Below are positions 8,242-17,042 of a stretch of DNA of 64,000 bases, piece after piece (the first letter of the stretch is position 1; each line of letters begins with the position of its first letter). The stretch comes from Caproiciproducens faecalis. GTDB taxonomy: Bacteria > Bacillota > Clostridia > Oscillospirales > Acutalibacteraceae. The notes beneath the pieces are model-generated. The model saw only the letters and a program-made list of their open reading frames with translations. It had not been told where the DNA came from and did no database searches. The stretch spans positions 806,001-870,000 of the forward strand of contig NZ_JAGFNZ010000001.1 in assembly GCF_019448085.1 (NCBI RefSeq), written 5' to 3'. Position numbers and translations under genes: made by a program.

Positions 8242-8281
8242 AAAGGGCTTGTTGCCGTGAATTGAAGTCGGCAAGCCCTTT
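8242..8281 (+). terminator. hairpin in gene-free stretch
   Basis: AAAGGGCTTG..CCG pairs with CGGCAAGCCCTTT across an 11-base loop, with a two-base bulge. No gene ends nearby. From here to 8941 I see no gene, RNA or repeat: the DNA is AT-rich, has stops in all frames and looks like decayed intergenic sequence. Confidence 0.4.
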
Positions 8282-8941
8282 AGTATTGCCTTGATTCTTC
8301 GATTGCTATTCTGTCCATTTGCAATCGCTGCTTTTAACTGGTGGCCTTCCCATGTGAACTGCATCTGCTGACTGTTGATATCCTGATGATAAAGAACTGA
8401 ATTCCGATGTCGTCATAGGTAATTGTCGTGAGATTCACCATTGTAATTTGTTAGCAGGTCTTTCCATAGGAATGAGATTTGTCAGTATTAGTTCCACAAA
8501 ATACATCTCCAAACCGTTTTCTCCATTAATCTGCCAATGTCTCCGATTCAATCCTTTGGGGGAAACATCCGCACGATAAAAAGAAACCATGTATGTTTTC
8601 GCAAGTAGCTACTTTTGGTTACCACTCATAAAGCGTTTCCTAATCGTCAATCATTTAACAAATAGAAATGCCGAAAAATTTTTGCTCCGGGATTGGTGCA
8701 ATCCGCCCTCAGTTTTCTTTATATAACTCAGTGCTGTATCTGTTTGTTTCCTTCTGAATTTTGAAAAAACGGGAAATATTTTGCAATGAATTTTTGCAAA
8801 CTTTCATGTCATATAATTTATCTCCGAATAAAATATAATGCCTAAATAAAAAAGAGTTTGATTAAAATAACTATTTATTTAAAATTAGTATAGCACATTT
8901 GCTATAAAATTAATAAATAATCAAAAATAGTAAAGTTTTCG

Positions 8942-8970
8942 TTGACTTTGTTGCATTCCGATGCTAAAAT
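8942..8970 (+). promoter_or_regulatory. sigma-A promoter of the oligopeptide ABC operon
   Basis: TTGACT (8942-8947), a 17-base spacer and TAAAAT (8965-8970) form a near-consensus vegetative promoter. Transcription would start near 8977 and leave a leader of about 200 nt before the lipoprotein gene at 9178. The AT-rich tract just upstream could act as an UP element. Confidence 0.75.
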
Positions 8971-9177
8971 ATTATCAATTGAAAGCGGAAAAGTATTTGG
9001 CAAAGGCGTCAAACTGGTTTTTATCATTTTGCAGCCTTTGCTAAATTATTATTCATTATCAGGAATTCATAGCCGCTTTTAACCGATTCTTGGCTCGGAG
9101 CTTTCCAGTTTCATTGCGAATCGGGCTTGATGATGAATAAAGTCTCTTCAAAACTTGTGCTTATGAGGTGGTTAACG

Positions 9178-10827
9178 ATGAAAAAGCTCGCTGCGATGCT
9201 ACTTGCCATGACAATTCTTCTCTCCGGAACGGCCGGCTGTAACTCCTTTACCGGAAAATCCGGTGAAACGTCCGGCGGAACGGAATCTGGAGCCGCGCAG
9301 ACAAAATCCGTAAGTTTTTACCTGGAAAATGAAATTCCGACCCTAGACCAGTTTGCCGCGTCAGACAACATCGCGTTCAATGTTCTGAACAACATTTCAG
9401 AGGGGTTGTACCGTCTGGACACCAACAATGTCCCCCAGCCCGCTCTCGCGGAAAAATGCGACGTTTCGGAAGATAAGCTTTCCTACACCTTTACGCTGCG
9501 CGACGGCCTGAAATTCAGCAACGGCGATCCCATTACCTCGAAGACTTTCAAGGAAACCTGGCTTAAACAGATGAAGGCAGACACTAAAAACAACTATGCG
9601 TTTATTATGACCGACTACATTGTCAACGGAATGGAATACTCCGAAAAGAAAATGGACGCGGATAAAGTCGGCCTTGAGACGCCGGACGACAAAACCCTTG
9701 TGGTGAAATTGAAAGCCCCGACCCCGTATTTTCTTTCCCTTACGGCCTTCGTACCGTACTACGCGGTTGATATGGACTTTTACAAAAATAAAGGTGCTGA
9801 CTATGCACTGAACAAAGACAATCTTGTTTACTCCGGTCCTTATATGCTGAGCCAGTATGACGCCGCTGCCGGCGCGACATTGGTAAAGAACCCGAACTAT
9901 TGGGACAAGGACAGTGTAAAAGTCGACACGGTTACCATTAAGATCATCAAGGAGCAGAGCACAGCGCTTAACCTTTATAAAGCGGGTCAGCTCAGCCGAG
10001 TAAAGCTCTCTGCTACGGATGTGCCCTCCTACAAGGATGACAAGGAATTTACTACGCACTCCATCTACCGCACCAACTTTATTCAGTTTAATACAACCGC
10101 TGAGGGCACAAAAAATGTGAATATTCGTAAGGCACTCAGTATGGCCATCGACAATAATACGCTGATGTCCACCATTTTGAACAACGGCTCCGAAGCCGCG
10201 AACGGCGTAGTTCCAAAAGGTATGAGCAGCGGAATTGCTGGAAAAACCTTCGGTTCCCTTCAGGGTACGCTGACGAGCTTTAACGCGGAAAAAGCAAAGG
10301 AGTACTGGGAAAAGGGTGTTAAGGAGCTCGGCGGAACAATCCCGCAGATAACGCTTGTTCTGGACGATGACACGGAGAACAAGGACGTCGGCACCTACCT
10401 GCAAAGTCAGTTCAAATCGGTGCTCGGCATTGACGTAACGCTCGATTCCAAAACCAAGGAAGCCAGAAGAGCCCTGATGAAATCGGGTAAATATCAGATG
10501 GGCCTGAATGCGTGGGGTGCTGACTACGACGATCCGATGACCTACCTGCAAATCTGGACAGAAAATACCAACAGCTTCCGCGGTAACTTCAAGGATACAG
10601 ACGCCGCGAACGACTACGCAAATCTTATTAAAGCGGCCCATTCTGAAAAAGACACGGAAAAACGTGCCGACTTCCTTCTTCGGGCGGAAAAAAGCCTGAT
10701 TGTTGACAACGCCGTGGTTGCTCCGCTCTACTACATGGGATCTGCTTACCTCGTGAAATCAAACGTGAAAAACTTGGTGGAACCCAATAGTGGCATTCTG
10801 GAACTGAAATATGCCAGTGTAGAATAA
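9178..10827 (+). CDS. oligopeptide/dipeptide ABC transporter substrate-binding lipoprotein
   Basis: This is a 549-residue extracytoplasmic family 5 solute-binding protein. The start MKKLAAMLLAMTILLSGTAGC is a lipoprotein signal with lipobox SGTAGC (cysteine 21), followed by a Gly/Ser-rich linker. Family 5 features include LDQFAASDNIAFNVLNNISEGLY, YTFTLRDGLKFSNGDP and NIRKALSMAIDNNTLM-type segments. ATG 9178 is chosen over the upstream TTG 9127 because GAGGTGG precedes it by about 8 bases and the signal peptide starts there. It is the first gene of the importer operon and is followed by a strong hairpin that would keep its message abundant. The substrate is probably short peptides, judging by the peptidase genes downstream. 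Confidence 0.93.
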   Translation: MKKLAAMLLAMTILLSGTAGCNSFTGKSGETSGGTESGAAQTKSVSFYLENEIPTLDQFAASDNIAFNVLNNISEGLYRLDTNNVPQPALAEKCDVSEDKLSYTFTLRDGLKFSNGDPITSKTFKETWLKQMKADTKNNYAFIMTDYIVNGMEYSEKKMDADKVGLETPDDKTLVVKLKAPTPYFLSLTAFVPYYAVDMDFYKNKGADYALNKDNLVYSGPYMLSQYDAAAGATLVKNPNYWDKDSVKVDTVTIKIIKEQSTALNLYKAGQLSRVKLSATDVPSYKDDKEFTTHSIYRTNFIQFNTTAEGTKNVNIRKALSMAIDNNTLMSTILNNGSEAANGVVPKGMSSGIAGKTFGSLQGTLTSFNAEKAKEYWEKGVKELGGTIPQITLVLDDDTENKDVGTYLQSQFKSVLGIDVTLDSKTKEARRALMKSGKYQMGLNAWGADYDDPMTYLQIWTENTNSFRGNFKDTDAANDYANLIKAAHSEKDTEKRADFLLRAEKSLIVDNAVVAPLYYMGSAYLVKSNVKNLVEPNSGILELKYASVE

Positions 10828-10848
10828 CCCGGCGGCATTCCACGCAAA

Positions 10849-10881
10849 AGAGCAGGCTGTTGCGGTGCAACAGCCTGCTCT
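10849..10881 (+). other. intercistronic hairpin after the binding-protein gene
   Basis: AGAGCAGGCTGTTG pairs perfectly with CAACAGCCTGCTCT around the loop CGGTG. There is no T-run, and the permease gene begins 40 bp later. Such hairpins commonly protect the 3' end of solute-binding-protein mRNA so that it outnumbers the permease message. Confidence 0.7.
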
Positions 10882-10920
10882 GCCGTGAACCTGCCGCCTG
10901 TCTCAAAAGGAGGAGGCAAT

Positions 10921-11856
10921 TTGAAAACATATATTCTGAAGCGGATCGCGTATCTTTTCGTGACTTTGCTTGTCATTATGACCGCGACCTTCTTTTTAAT
11001 GCACAGCCTTCCTGGAACACCCTTCGACGAGGATAAGATCAGCAAGCTGAGCCCGGAACAGCAGCGGCAGATCTATGCCAGCTACGGTCTGGATCAGCCC
11101 GTCCACGTTCAGTACTTCAAATACCTAGGCAACGTCTTTCAGGGGGACTTCGGGACATCAACGCTGTATGCCGGTCACCCGGTCAGGAACATTCTCATGT
11201 CGCGTATCGTTCCTTCCGCCATCGTGGGAATTCAGGCCGTTCTCATTGGACTGGCTATCGGGCTTTTGTTGGGTGTGGTGGCAGCGTACCGGCACAACAC
11301 ATCGCTTGATTACCTGACAATGGTCATTTCCGTGCTGGGAATTTCCGTCCCCAACTTTGTTGTTGCGGCACTGCTGCAATATCTTTTCGGCCTGAAGTGG
11401 GGTCTTTTACCGGTTGCATACTGGGAAAGCTACTCATCCTCCGTGCTGCCCTCGTTGGCGCTGTCCTTCGGAGTGATTGCACAGATTGCGCGGTTCATAC
11501 GCACGGAAATGCTCACGGTACTGCAACAGGACTACATCCTTATGGCGAAGTCGAAGGGACTGAGTCCGGTACGGATTCTTCTGCGCCACGCTCTGCGCAA
11601 CTCCATGCTGCCGGTGCTTACCATACTCGGCGCCATAACGGTGAACGTGCTGACGGGTTCTCTCGCTGTTGAGAGCATTTACAGTGTGCCGGGCATCGGA
11701 AGCCTGTTCGTAGACACTATTAAGGCGAACGACTATTCTACCATAATCGGCCTTACGGTTTTTTATAGCGCATTCTATGTAGTGGTCATCCTGATTATTG
11801 ACCTTCTCTACTGCGTAATCGACCCAAGAATCCGGCTTGCGTCGGCGAAGGAGTGA
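10921..11856 (+). CDS. dppB: peptide ABC transporter permease, DppB/OppB type
   Basis: This is a 311-residue integral membrane protein with six predicted spans. It starts MKTYILKRIAYLFVTLLVIM, typical of DppB/OppB, and carries the EAA-type loop in ILMAKSKGLSPVRILLRHALRNSMLP (about 199-224). TTG 10921 is the start because AAAGGAGGAGG sits 4-10 bases upstream; an in-frame ATG at 10885 would place coding sequence over that site. It overlaps the second permease gene (GTGA) or adjoins it, depending on that gene's start. Confidence 0.92.
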   Translation: MKTYILKRIAYLFVTLLVIMTATFFLMHSLPGTPFDEDKISKLSPEQQRQIYASYGLDQPVHVQYFKYLGNVFQGDFGTSTLYAGHPVRNILMSRIVPSAIVGIQAVLIGLAIGLLLGVVAAYRHNTSLDYLTMVISVLGISVPNFVVAALLQYLFGLKWGLLPVAYWESYSSSVLPSLALSFGVIAQIARFIRTEMLTVLQQDYILMAKSKGLSPVRILLRHALRNSMLPVLTILGAITVNVLTGSLAVESIYSVPGIGSLFVDTIKANDYSTIIGLTVFYSAFYVVVILIIDLLYCVIDPRIRLASAKE

Positions 11857-12785
11857 TACAGTTGCAAAACACGGAATTGACGGACGACCTGTTCTCCCCT
11901 GCTCGCTCGGGCGCGGTGGAACGGGAAAAAATATCGCGGCCGATGCGGTCCGGCTTTCAGGACGGATGGTTTCGCCTGAAGCAGAACAAGGGCGCGGTCG
12001 CCGCCCTCGCCATCCTCCTTGTTCTGGTGGCTCTCGCGTTTCTTGGCCCTTTACTTACAAAATACGATTACTACACCACAAACTATGGTGCCATTTTCCA
12101 GTCCCCAAGTGCTGAGCACTGGTTCGGTACGGATAAATTCGGTCGCGACCAGTGGGCTCGCGTATGGTACGGCACGCGTATCTCCTTGCTGATCGCCGTG
12201 GTCGCCGCCACGTTGGATCTTCTCGTCGGCGTGACCTACGGTTCGATTTCCGCCCTGCTCGGTGGTCGGACGGACGCCGTGATGCAGCGAATCGTGGAGG
12301 TGCTCGTAGGAATTCCGAACCTGATTATCGTGATTCTTCTGATGATGGTGATGCCGGCTGGCATAGGGACGTTGATTATTGCAATGTCCATTTCCGGTTG
12401 GGTCAACATGGCGCGCCTGGTCCGCGCAGAAATCTTGAAGCTGAAAAATCATGAGTTTGTGCTCGCGGCCCGTTTGCTCGACGCCTCCAACGGGCAGATT
12501 ATTCTCAGGCATCTGATCCCCAACACCGTGGGCGTTATCGTCATCAACACGATGTTTACCATTCCGTCCGCCATTTTTACGGAAGCGTTTCTCAGCTTTA
12601 TCGGCATCGGCCTTCAGGAGCCGAAGGCTTCGCTGGGCGTTCTCATCAACAGCGGGTTTCAGGTCATCAACAGCCATCCCTACCTGCTGTTCATCTCGGC
12701 GATCGTGATTGTTCTGATTATGGTCTGCTTCAGCATTCTTGGCGATGGTCTGCGCGATGCGTTCGACCCGCAGATGCGTGTTTAG
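11853..12785 (+). CDS. dppC: peptide ABC transporter permease, DppC/OppC type
   Basis: This is a roughly 310-residue permease with an N-terminal cytosolic tail of about 45 residues, then the OppC_N span VAALAILLVLVALAFLGPLL, the periplasmic-side motif HWFGTDKFGRDQWARVWYG, and the EAA loop FVLAARLLDASNGQIILRHLIPN. Two starts are possible: GTG 11853 overlapping the dppB stop, or TTG 11862, which is better placed behind AAGGAG (11848-11853). The C-terminus DGLRDAFDPQMRV is family-typical. It partners DppB in the heterodimeric channel. Confidence 0.92.
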   Translation: MIQLQNTELTDDLFSPARSGAVEREKISRPMRSGFQDGWFRLKQNKGAVAALAILLVLVALAFLGPLLTKYDYYTTNYGAIFQSPSAEHWFGTDKFGRDQWARVWYGTRISLLIAVVAATLDLLVGVTYGSISALLGGRTDAVMQRIVEVLVGIPNLIIVILLMMVMPAGIGTLIIAMSISGWVNMARLVRAEILKLKNHEFVLAARLLDASNGQIILRHLIPNTVGVIVINTMFTIPSAIFTEAFLSFIGIGLQEPKASLGVLINSGFQVINSHPYLLFISAIVIVLIMVCFSILGDGLRDAFDPQMRV

Positions 12786-12806
12786 CGCGAAAAGGGGGTT
12801 CGAAAA

Positions 12807-13808
12807 ATGAGCTTATTGGAAGTCAGCAATCTGCACATCAGCCTGCGCACGCAGGACAGCGTCGTAAAGGCCGTGCGCGGTGTCAGCTTTTCGCTGGAGC
12901 CAAAGGACACCCTCGCCATTGTAGGGGAGTCCGGTTCCGGAAAGAGCATGACGGTTAAGGGAATTATGAAACTCCTGCCGAAGGCGGGTCGTGTGACGGA
13001 TGGGAAAATTGTTTTTGATGGAACGGATATTACACAATTCGGTGAACGCCAGATGCGGAAGCTGAACGGTTCTGAAATTTCCATGATTTTTCAGGATCCG
13101 ATGACGTCGCTGAACCCGACTATGACCGTCGGAAAACAAATTATGGAGGTGCTACACGAGCACAAAAAAATGAGCGCGCAGAACCAAAAGGCCCGCGCGG
13201 TGGAACTTCTCTCTCTTGTGGGCATCTCTTCGCCGGAAAAACGGTTTGGGCAGTATCCGCACCAGCTTTCCGGCGGTATGCGCCAGCGTGTGGTCATTGC
13301 CATTGCGCTGGCCTGCGATCCGAAAATTCTCGTCGCGGACGAACCGACCACAGCACTGGACGTGACGATTCAAGCGCAGATTTTGGAACTGATGAAGTCC
13401 CTGCAGGACAAGATCAGTACCTCTATTATCCTGATTACCCACAACCTCGGGGTTGTCGCCAATATCGCGAATAAGGTCGCTGTCATGTACGGCGGTGAAA
13501 TTGTTGAAAGCGGGACGGTGGACGATATTTTCTATGAAGCGCAGCACCCTTACACGCTGGGTCTGATTGCCTCTATCCCGAAAATCCATGAGGAGTCCGT
13601 CACTCTGAAGACCATTCCGGGTACACCGCCGGACCTGATCGACCCGCCCGCCGGCTGCCCGTTTGCTCCCCGCTGCGACAAAGCTATGAAAATCTGCCAT
13701 CTCCGCCAGCCGGAGAATAAGCAGATTAGCGGCACGCACCGCTCCGCCTGCTGGCTGCAGCATTCCATGGCAAAACAAGCGGCCGAAAAGGAGGAGCATC
13801 ATGAGTGA
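12807..13808 (+). CDS. dppD: peptide ABC transporter ATP-binding protein, DppD/OppD type
   Basis: This is a 333-residue ATPase. It has Walker A GESGSGKS (about 41-48), the Q-loop FQDPMTSLNP, signature LSGGMRQR, Walker B ILVADEPTTALD and the H-loop ITHNLG. The C-terminal oligopeptide domain contains a CPFAPRCDKAMKIC cysteine cluster typical of DppD/OppD. AAAGGGGG precedes the ATG. Its end overlaps the start of dppF by 8 bp, indicating coupled translation. Confidence 0.94.
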   Translation: MSLLEVSNLHISLRTQDSVVKAVRGVSFSLEPKDTLAIVGESGSGKSMTVKGIMKLLPKAGRVTDGKIVFDGTDITQFGERQMRKLNGSEISMIFQDPMTSLNPTMTVGKQIMEVLHEHKKMSAQNQKARAVELLSLVGISSPEKRFGQYPHQLSGGMRQRVVIAIALACDPKILVADEPTTALDVTIQAQILELMKSLQDKISTSIILITHNLGVVANIANKVAVMYGGEIVESGTVDDIFYEAQHPYTLGLIASIPKIHEESVTLKTIPGTPPDLIDPPAGCPFAPRCDKAMKICHLRQPENKQISGTHRSACWLQHSMAKQAAEKEEHHE

Positions 13809-14769
13809 AGTTTTGCTGGAAGTAAAGAACTTGAAAAAATATTTTCAAGTGGGAAAAGCACAAACCCTAAAAGCGGTGGACAACGTATCCTTTCAGATTT
13901 ACAAAGGGGAAACCCTTGGCCTTGTGGGGGAATCCGGCTGCGGAAAATCAACGCTCGGCAGAACGATTATGCGCCTCTACCACCCGACGGACGGCGAGGT
14001 CTTCTACGAAGGCAAAAAAATCAGCGGATCCGTTTCCAAAGAGGAAAATCACGAGTGCTGCCGAAAAATGCAGATGATTTTTCAGGACCCGTACATGTCT
14101 CTTGATCCGCGCATGAAGGTCGTTGACATCGTAGCGGAAGGCCTCAACTCGCGGAACTCTTCCATGAGCAGGGGTGAACGGGAAATGCAGGTGGTGCGGC
14201 TGATGGAAATGGTCGGTCTGCAGAAAGAGCACATCGGAAGGTTCGCGCATGAATTTTCCGGCGGGCAGCGGCAGAGGATCGGCATTGCCCGAGCACTGGC
14301 CATACACCCGGAATTCATCGTGGCAGACGAACCCATCTCGGCGCTAGATGTCTCCATTCAGGCGCAGGTGGTCAACCTGCTGCGGCAGCTTCAGGACGAG
14401 CTGGGGCTAACCTACCTGTTCATCGCGCACGACATCTCCATGGTAAAATACATCAGCAGCCGCATCGGCGTCATGTACCTCGGCAGCCTCGTGGAACTCG
14501 CGCCGAGCGGGGCGGTGTTCGACCGCCCGCTGCACCCGTATACGCAGGCGCTTCTGTCAGCCATACCGCTGCCGGACCCAAGGGCAGAAAAAAATCGTAG
14601 CCGCATTGTTCTGGAAGGGACGGTGCCAAGCCCCGTCAACATCCCGGAAGGCTGCAAATTTTGTTCGCGCTGCCGGTACGCGACGGACGAATGCAAAAAA
14701 TCCACCCCGCAGTTCCGTCAGGTGGAGGAAGGGCACTGGGTCGCGTGCCACCGGTATGCAAACCAATAA
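13801..14769 (+). CDS. dppF: peptide ABC transporter ATP-binding protein, DppF/OppF type
   Basis: This is a 322-residue ATPase. It has Walker A GESGCGKS (about 43-50), FQDPYMSLDPR, signature FSGGQRQRIG, Walker B IVADEPISALD, and a C-terminal extension with KFCSRCRYATDEC. GGAGG lies just before the ATG inside dppD. It forms the ATPase heterodimer with DppD. It ends 14 bp from the convergently transcribed RpiR-family regulator, with no obvious terminator hairpin in between. Confidence 0.94.
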   Translation: MSEVLLEVKNLKKYFQVGKAQTLKAVDNVSFQIYKGETLGLVGESGCGKSTLGRTIMRLYHPTDGEVFYEGKKISGSVSKEENHECCRKMQMIFQDPYMSLDPRMKVVDIVAEGLNSRNSSMSRGEREMQVVRLMEMVGLQKEHIGRFAHEFSGGQRQRIGIARALAIHPEFIVADEPISALDVSIQAQVVNLLRQLQDELGLTYLFIAHDISMVKYISSRIGVMYLGSLVELAPSGAVFDRPLHPYTQALLSAIPLPDPRAEKNRSRIVLEGTVPSPVNIPEGCKFCSRCRYATDECKKSTPQFRQVEEGHWVACHRYANQ

Positions 14770-14783
14770 AGACAACGCGAAGG

Positions 14784-15668
14784 CTACGTGTTTGAGCTGG
14801 AATTCGATTCGTTGATGAAGTGAATGACTTCATGTGCGGATGACACCAGCCGGTCGTAGTCTTCTCCCATTTCCAGCACCACGCCGGAGGCGATAAGGTT
14901 CACCAGCTCAATCGGCAGGGAATACGAATTGTAAAATACCCTTGTTGCCGTATTGCACAGGTAATTGATGCTGTTAGGGGTCACAACCGGCGAATCCGGA
15001 CTGTCCGTAATGGCGGTCACGTTCGCGCCGCGGTACTCCGCAAACCGGACAATGCTGCGCATGGCGGCGTAGTAGCGTGGGAAGGAAATGGCAATGACAT
15101 GGTCGCCGGGCCTAAGCTTGACGAGGCTGGCCTGTACGCTGTCTATGTCCTCTACACGGACGGGTACGGCACCCGGAATCAGTGGGGATAGGCGGCGGTA
15201 AAAGTAATCCGCCATAATGGCGGATACACCCTGTCCGCAGATCAGCACGGTTCCGGCCTGCAGAATCAGACGCGACGTTTTTAAAATCTTCTGCCGGGAG
15301 AGTGTATCAAAAAATGCCGTGCTCTGCGCGCGCGCGCCGTCCAGAATCTGTTGCATGACGGCGTCCTTGTCCTTCCGCTCCGCAGCTGGAAGGTCAAGGG
15401 AAAAATAGCTGGTTTCCATAGAATTCTTAACGAGGCGCTCCGTATGGGTACGAAAAGCCTGTTTCAACTCCACAAAGCTTGTAAAGCCTAGGCGTTTGCA
15501 CATACGCAGAATCGTGACCTCCGATACGCCCATGCGTCTACCCAGCTCGCTGAGAGACGCATAGCAAACTTCTTCGGGGTTGGACAACAGCGCGTCCAGA
15601 ATCTCCTTCTGTTTGCGCGTCAGGTTATCGTAATTCCGATTGATATTTTGAAAAGACTCATCCCTCAT
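14784..15668 (-). CDS. RpiR/MurR-family transcriptional regulator (HTH + SIS)
   Basis: This is a 294-residue regulator. The N-terminal HTH_6 domain covers about residues 10-85, with ASLSELGRRMGVSEVTILRMCKRLGF as recognition unit. The SIS domain, about 115-260, begins LILQAGTVLICGQGVSAIMADYFYRRL and normally binds a phosphosugar. It is divergent from the isoaspartyl peptidase gene and convergent with the ABC operon. Location suggests that it controls the peptide or peptidase genes; a cell-wall-derived amino sugar or muropeptide signal would fit both the SIS domain and the context, but this is inference. Confidence 0.9.
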   Translation of the reverse strand: MRDESFQNINRNYDNLTRKQKEILDALLSNPEEVCYASLSELGRRMGVSEVTILRMCKRLGFTSFVELKQAFRTHTERLVKNSMETSYFSLDLPAAERKDKDAVMQQILDGARAQSTAFFDTLSRQKILKTSRLILQAGTVLICGQGVSAIMADYFYRRLSPLIPGAVPVRVEDIDSVQASLVKLRPGDHVIAISFPRYYAAMRSIVRFAEYRGANVTAITDSPDSPVVTPNSINYLCNTATRVFYNSYSLPIELVNLIASGVVLEMGEDYDRLVSSAHEVIHFINESNSSSNT

Positions 15669-15812
15669 GGCTAGGCCTGCTTTCTTCTGTTTTTCTTCGA
15701 TTAAAAAATATTATAGCGCAAATCCAGGTAAAATGGAAGAACCCGCGGCCTCACCGGCACAGGGAAACTTTAAATACAGCCGCATCTCGCAAAGCGGCAG
15801 TCTGGAGCACCT

Positions 15813-16943
15813 ATGTTACTGATTAAAAATATTCGAATTGATCCTGAAAACCCGGCGGAAGTGTCGGACATATTTATCGCGGGAGGCAAAATACAGGCCG
15901 TTGGCACAAAGCTTGCGCCTGATCTTCCGAATCTTACCATCATTGACGGGGACGGCAGAACCGCCGTGCCAGGCTATATCGATCAGCACGTCCACATTCT
16001 CGGCGGGGGCGGAGAAAGCGGGTTTGCCAGCCGCGTCCCAGAGCTTCAGCTTTCAGAATGCGTACGCGGCGGCGTTTCTACGGTTGTGGGGCTGCTCGGC
16101 ACTGATTCTCTTACCCGCAGTGTGGAAAACCTGGTGGCCAAAACCAAGGCGCTCAAAAGCGAGGGTCTGACGGCTTTCTGCCTGACCGGCGCTTACGAAT
16201 TTCCTTCCCCCACGCTGACGGGCACGGTCAAAAAAGACATCGCGTTCATTGATGAGGTCATTGGTGTCAAAATCGCGATTGCAGACCACCGGTCTTCCAA
16301 CCTCGCAAAAGGGGACCTGATTCGTCTGGCATCGCAAGCGCGTCTGGGCGGCATTATTTCCGGCAAGCCCGGCATCGTCCATCTGCACGTCGGAAGCGGA
16401 AAACGCGGCCTAGGCCTGCTGTTCGATATTCTTGAAACGGAAGACTTGCCCATCAGCGTTTTCCGACCCACGCATGTGGGCAGGGTATTCGCGGACGCTG
16501 TCCGTTTCGCCGGAATGGGCGGTTACATCGATTTTACCGCGGACGAAGGTGGCGGGGAAACGGCGAGAATGCTTGCGAGAGCGTTCGAGCAAGCTCCCGT
16601 TGACCGTATCACGCTCAGCACGGACTCCAACGGAAGCATCCCGAAATGGAACGACCGCAAAGAGCTTCTCCGTATGGGTGTGGGTCAGATTTCCTCAATG
16701 CACCGGACCGTGAAGACACTTGTTGAGGAATGCGGGGTCCCGCTTTCGATGGCTTTACGTCCCGTCACAACGTCCGTGGCAAAGGCGCTCGGTCTGGCGG
16801 ATCGGAAAGGATGCCTTGCCGTCGGTTACGACGCCGACTTGAACTTGCTGGATGACCGACTCAGCCTCAGTATGGTTGTCACGGGCGGAACAGTCATGAT
16901 GGACGGAGGCCGCGTGCTTCGAAAAGGCATGTTTGAACCGTGA
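15813..16943 (+). CDS. iadA: isoaspartyl dipeptidase (beta-aspartyl peptidase)
   Basis: This is a 376-residue amidohydrolase-superfamily enzyme of the IadA type, which cleaves beta-Asp-X dipeptides from damaged proteins or cell wall. DQHVHILGGGGESG (about 56-69) gives the HxH metal pair and substrate loop, GVKIAIADHRSS (lysine near 153) the carbamylated bridging lysine, IVHLHVGSG and RPTHVGRV the two metal histidines, and STDSNGS the catalytic aspartate. It begins ATG 15813, divergent from the RpiR-type gene. No ideal ribosome site is seen (GGAGCACCT, 4-12 bases upstream). It supplies the intracellular hydrolysis step of the peptide importer locus. Confidence 0.92.
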   Translation: MLLIKNIRIDPENPAEVSDIFIAGGKIQAVGTKLAPDLPNLTIIDGDGRTAVPGYIDQHVHILGGGGESGFASRVPELQLSECVRGGVSTVVGLLGTDSLTRSVENLVAKTKALKSEGLTAFCLTGAYEFPSPTLTGTVKKDIAFIDEVIGVKIAIADHRSSNLAKGDLIRLASQARLGGIISGKPGIVHLHVGSGKRGLGLLFDILETEDLPISVFRPTHVGRVFADAVRFAGMGGYIDFTADEGGGETARMLARAFEQAPVDRITLSTDSNGSIPKWNDRKELLRMGVGQISSMHRTVKTLVEECGVPLSMALRPVTTSVAKALGLADRKGCLAVGYDADLNLLDDRLSLSMVVTGGTVMMDGGRVLRKGMFEP

Positions 16944-17042
16944 ATTCTATCGGGGGTAGGTTGCGTATCCGTTTTATAACAAGTGCAATTCATTACTTTA
17001 AAAGAATTTATATACATTATTATACATGAGGAGGAATCGGTT

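Noticed and set aside
9397-10641. Minus-strand open frame of 414 codons opposite the solute-binding protein gene
   Set aside because: No ribosome site, no recognisable motif, and the + strand gene is certain. Similar shadows at 5779-6765 and 12051-12677 are rejected for the same reason.
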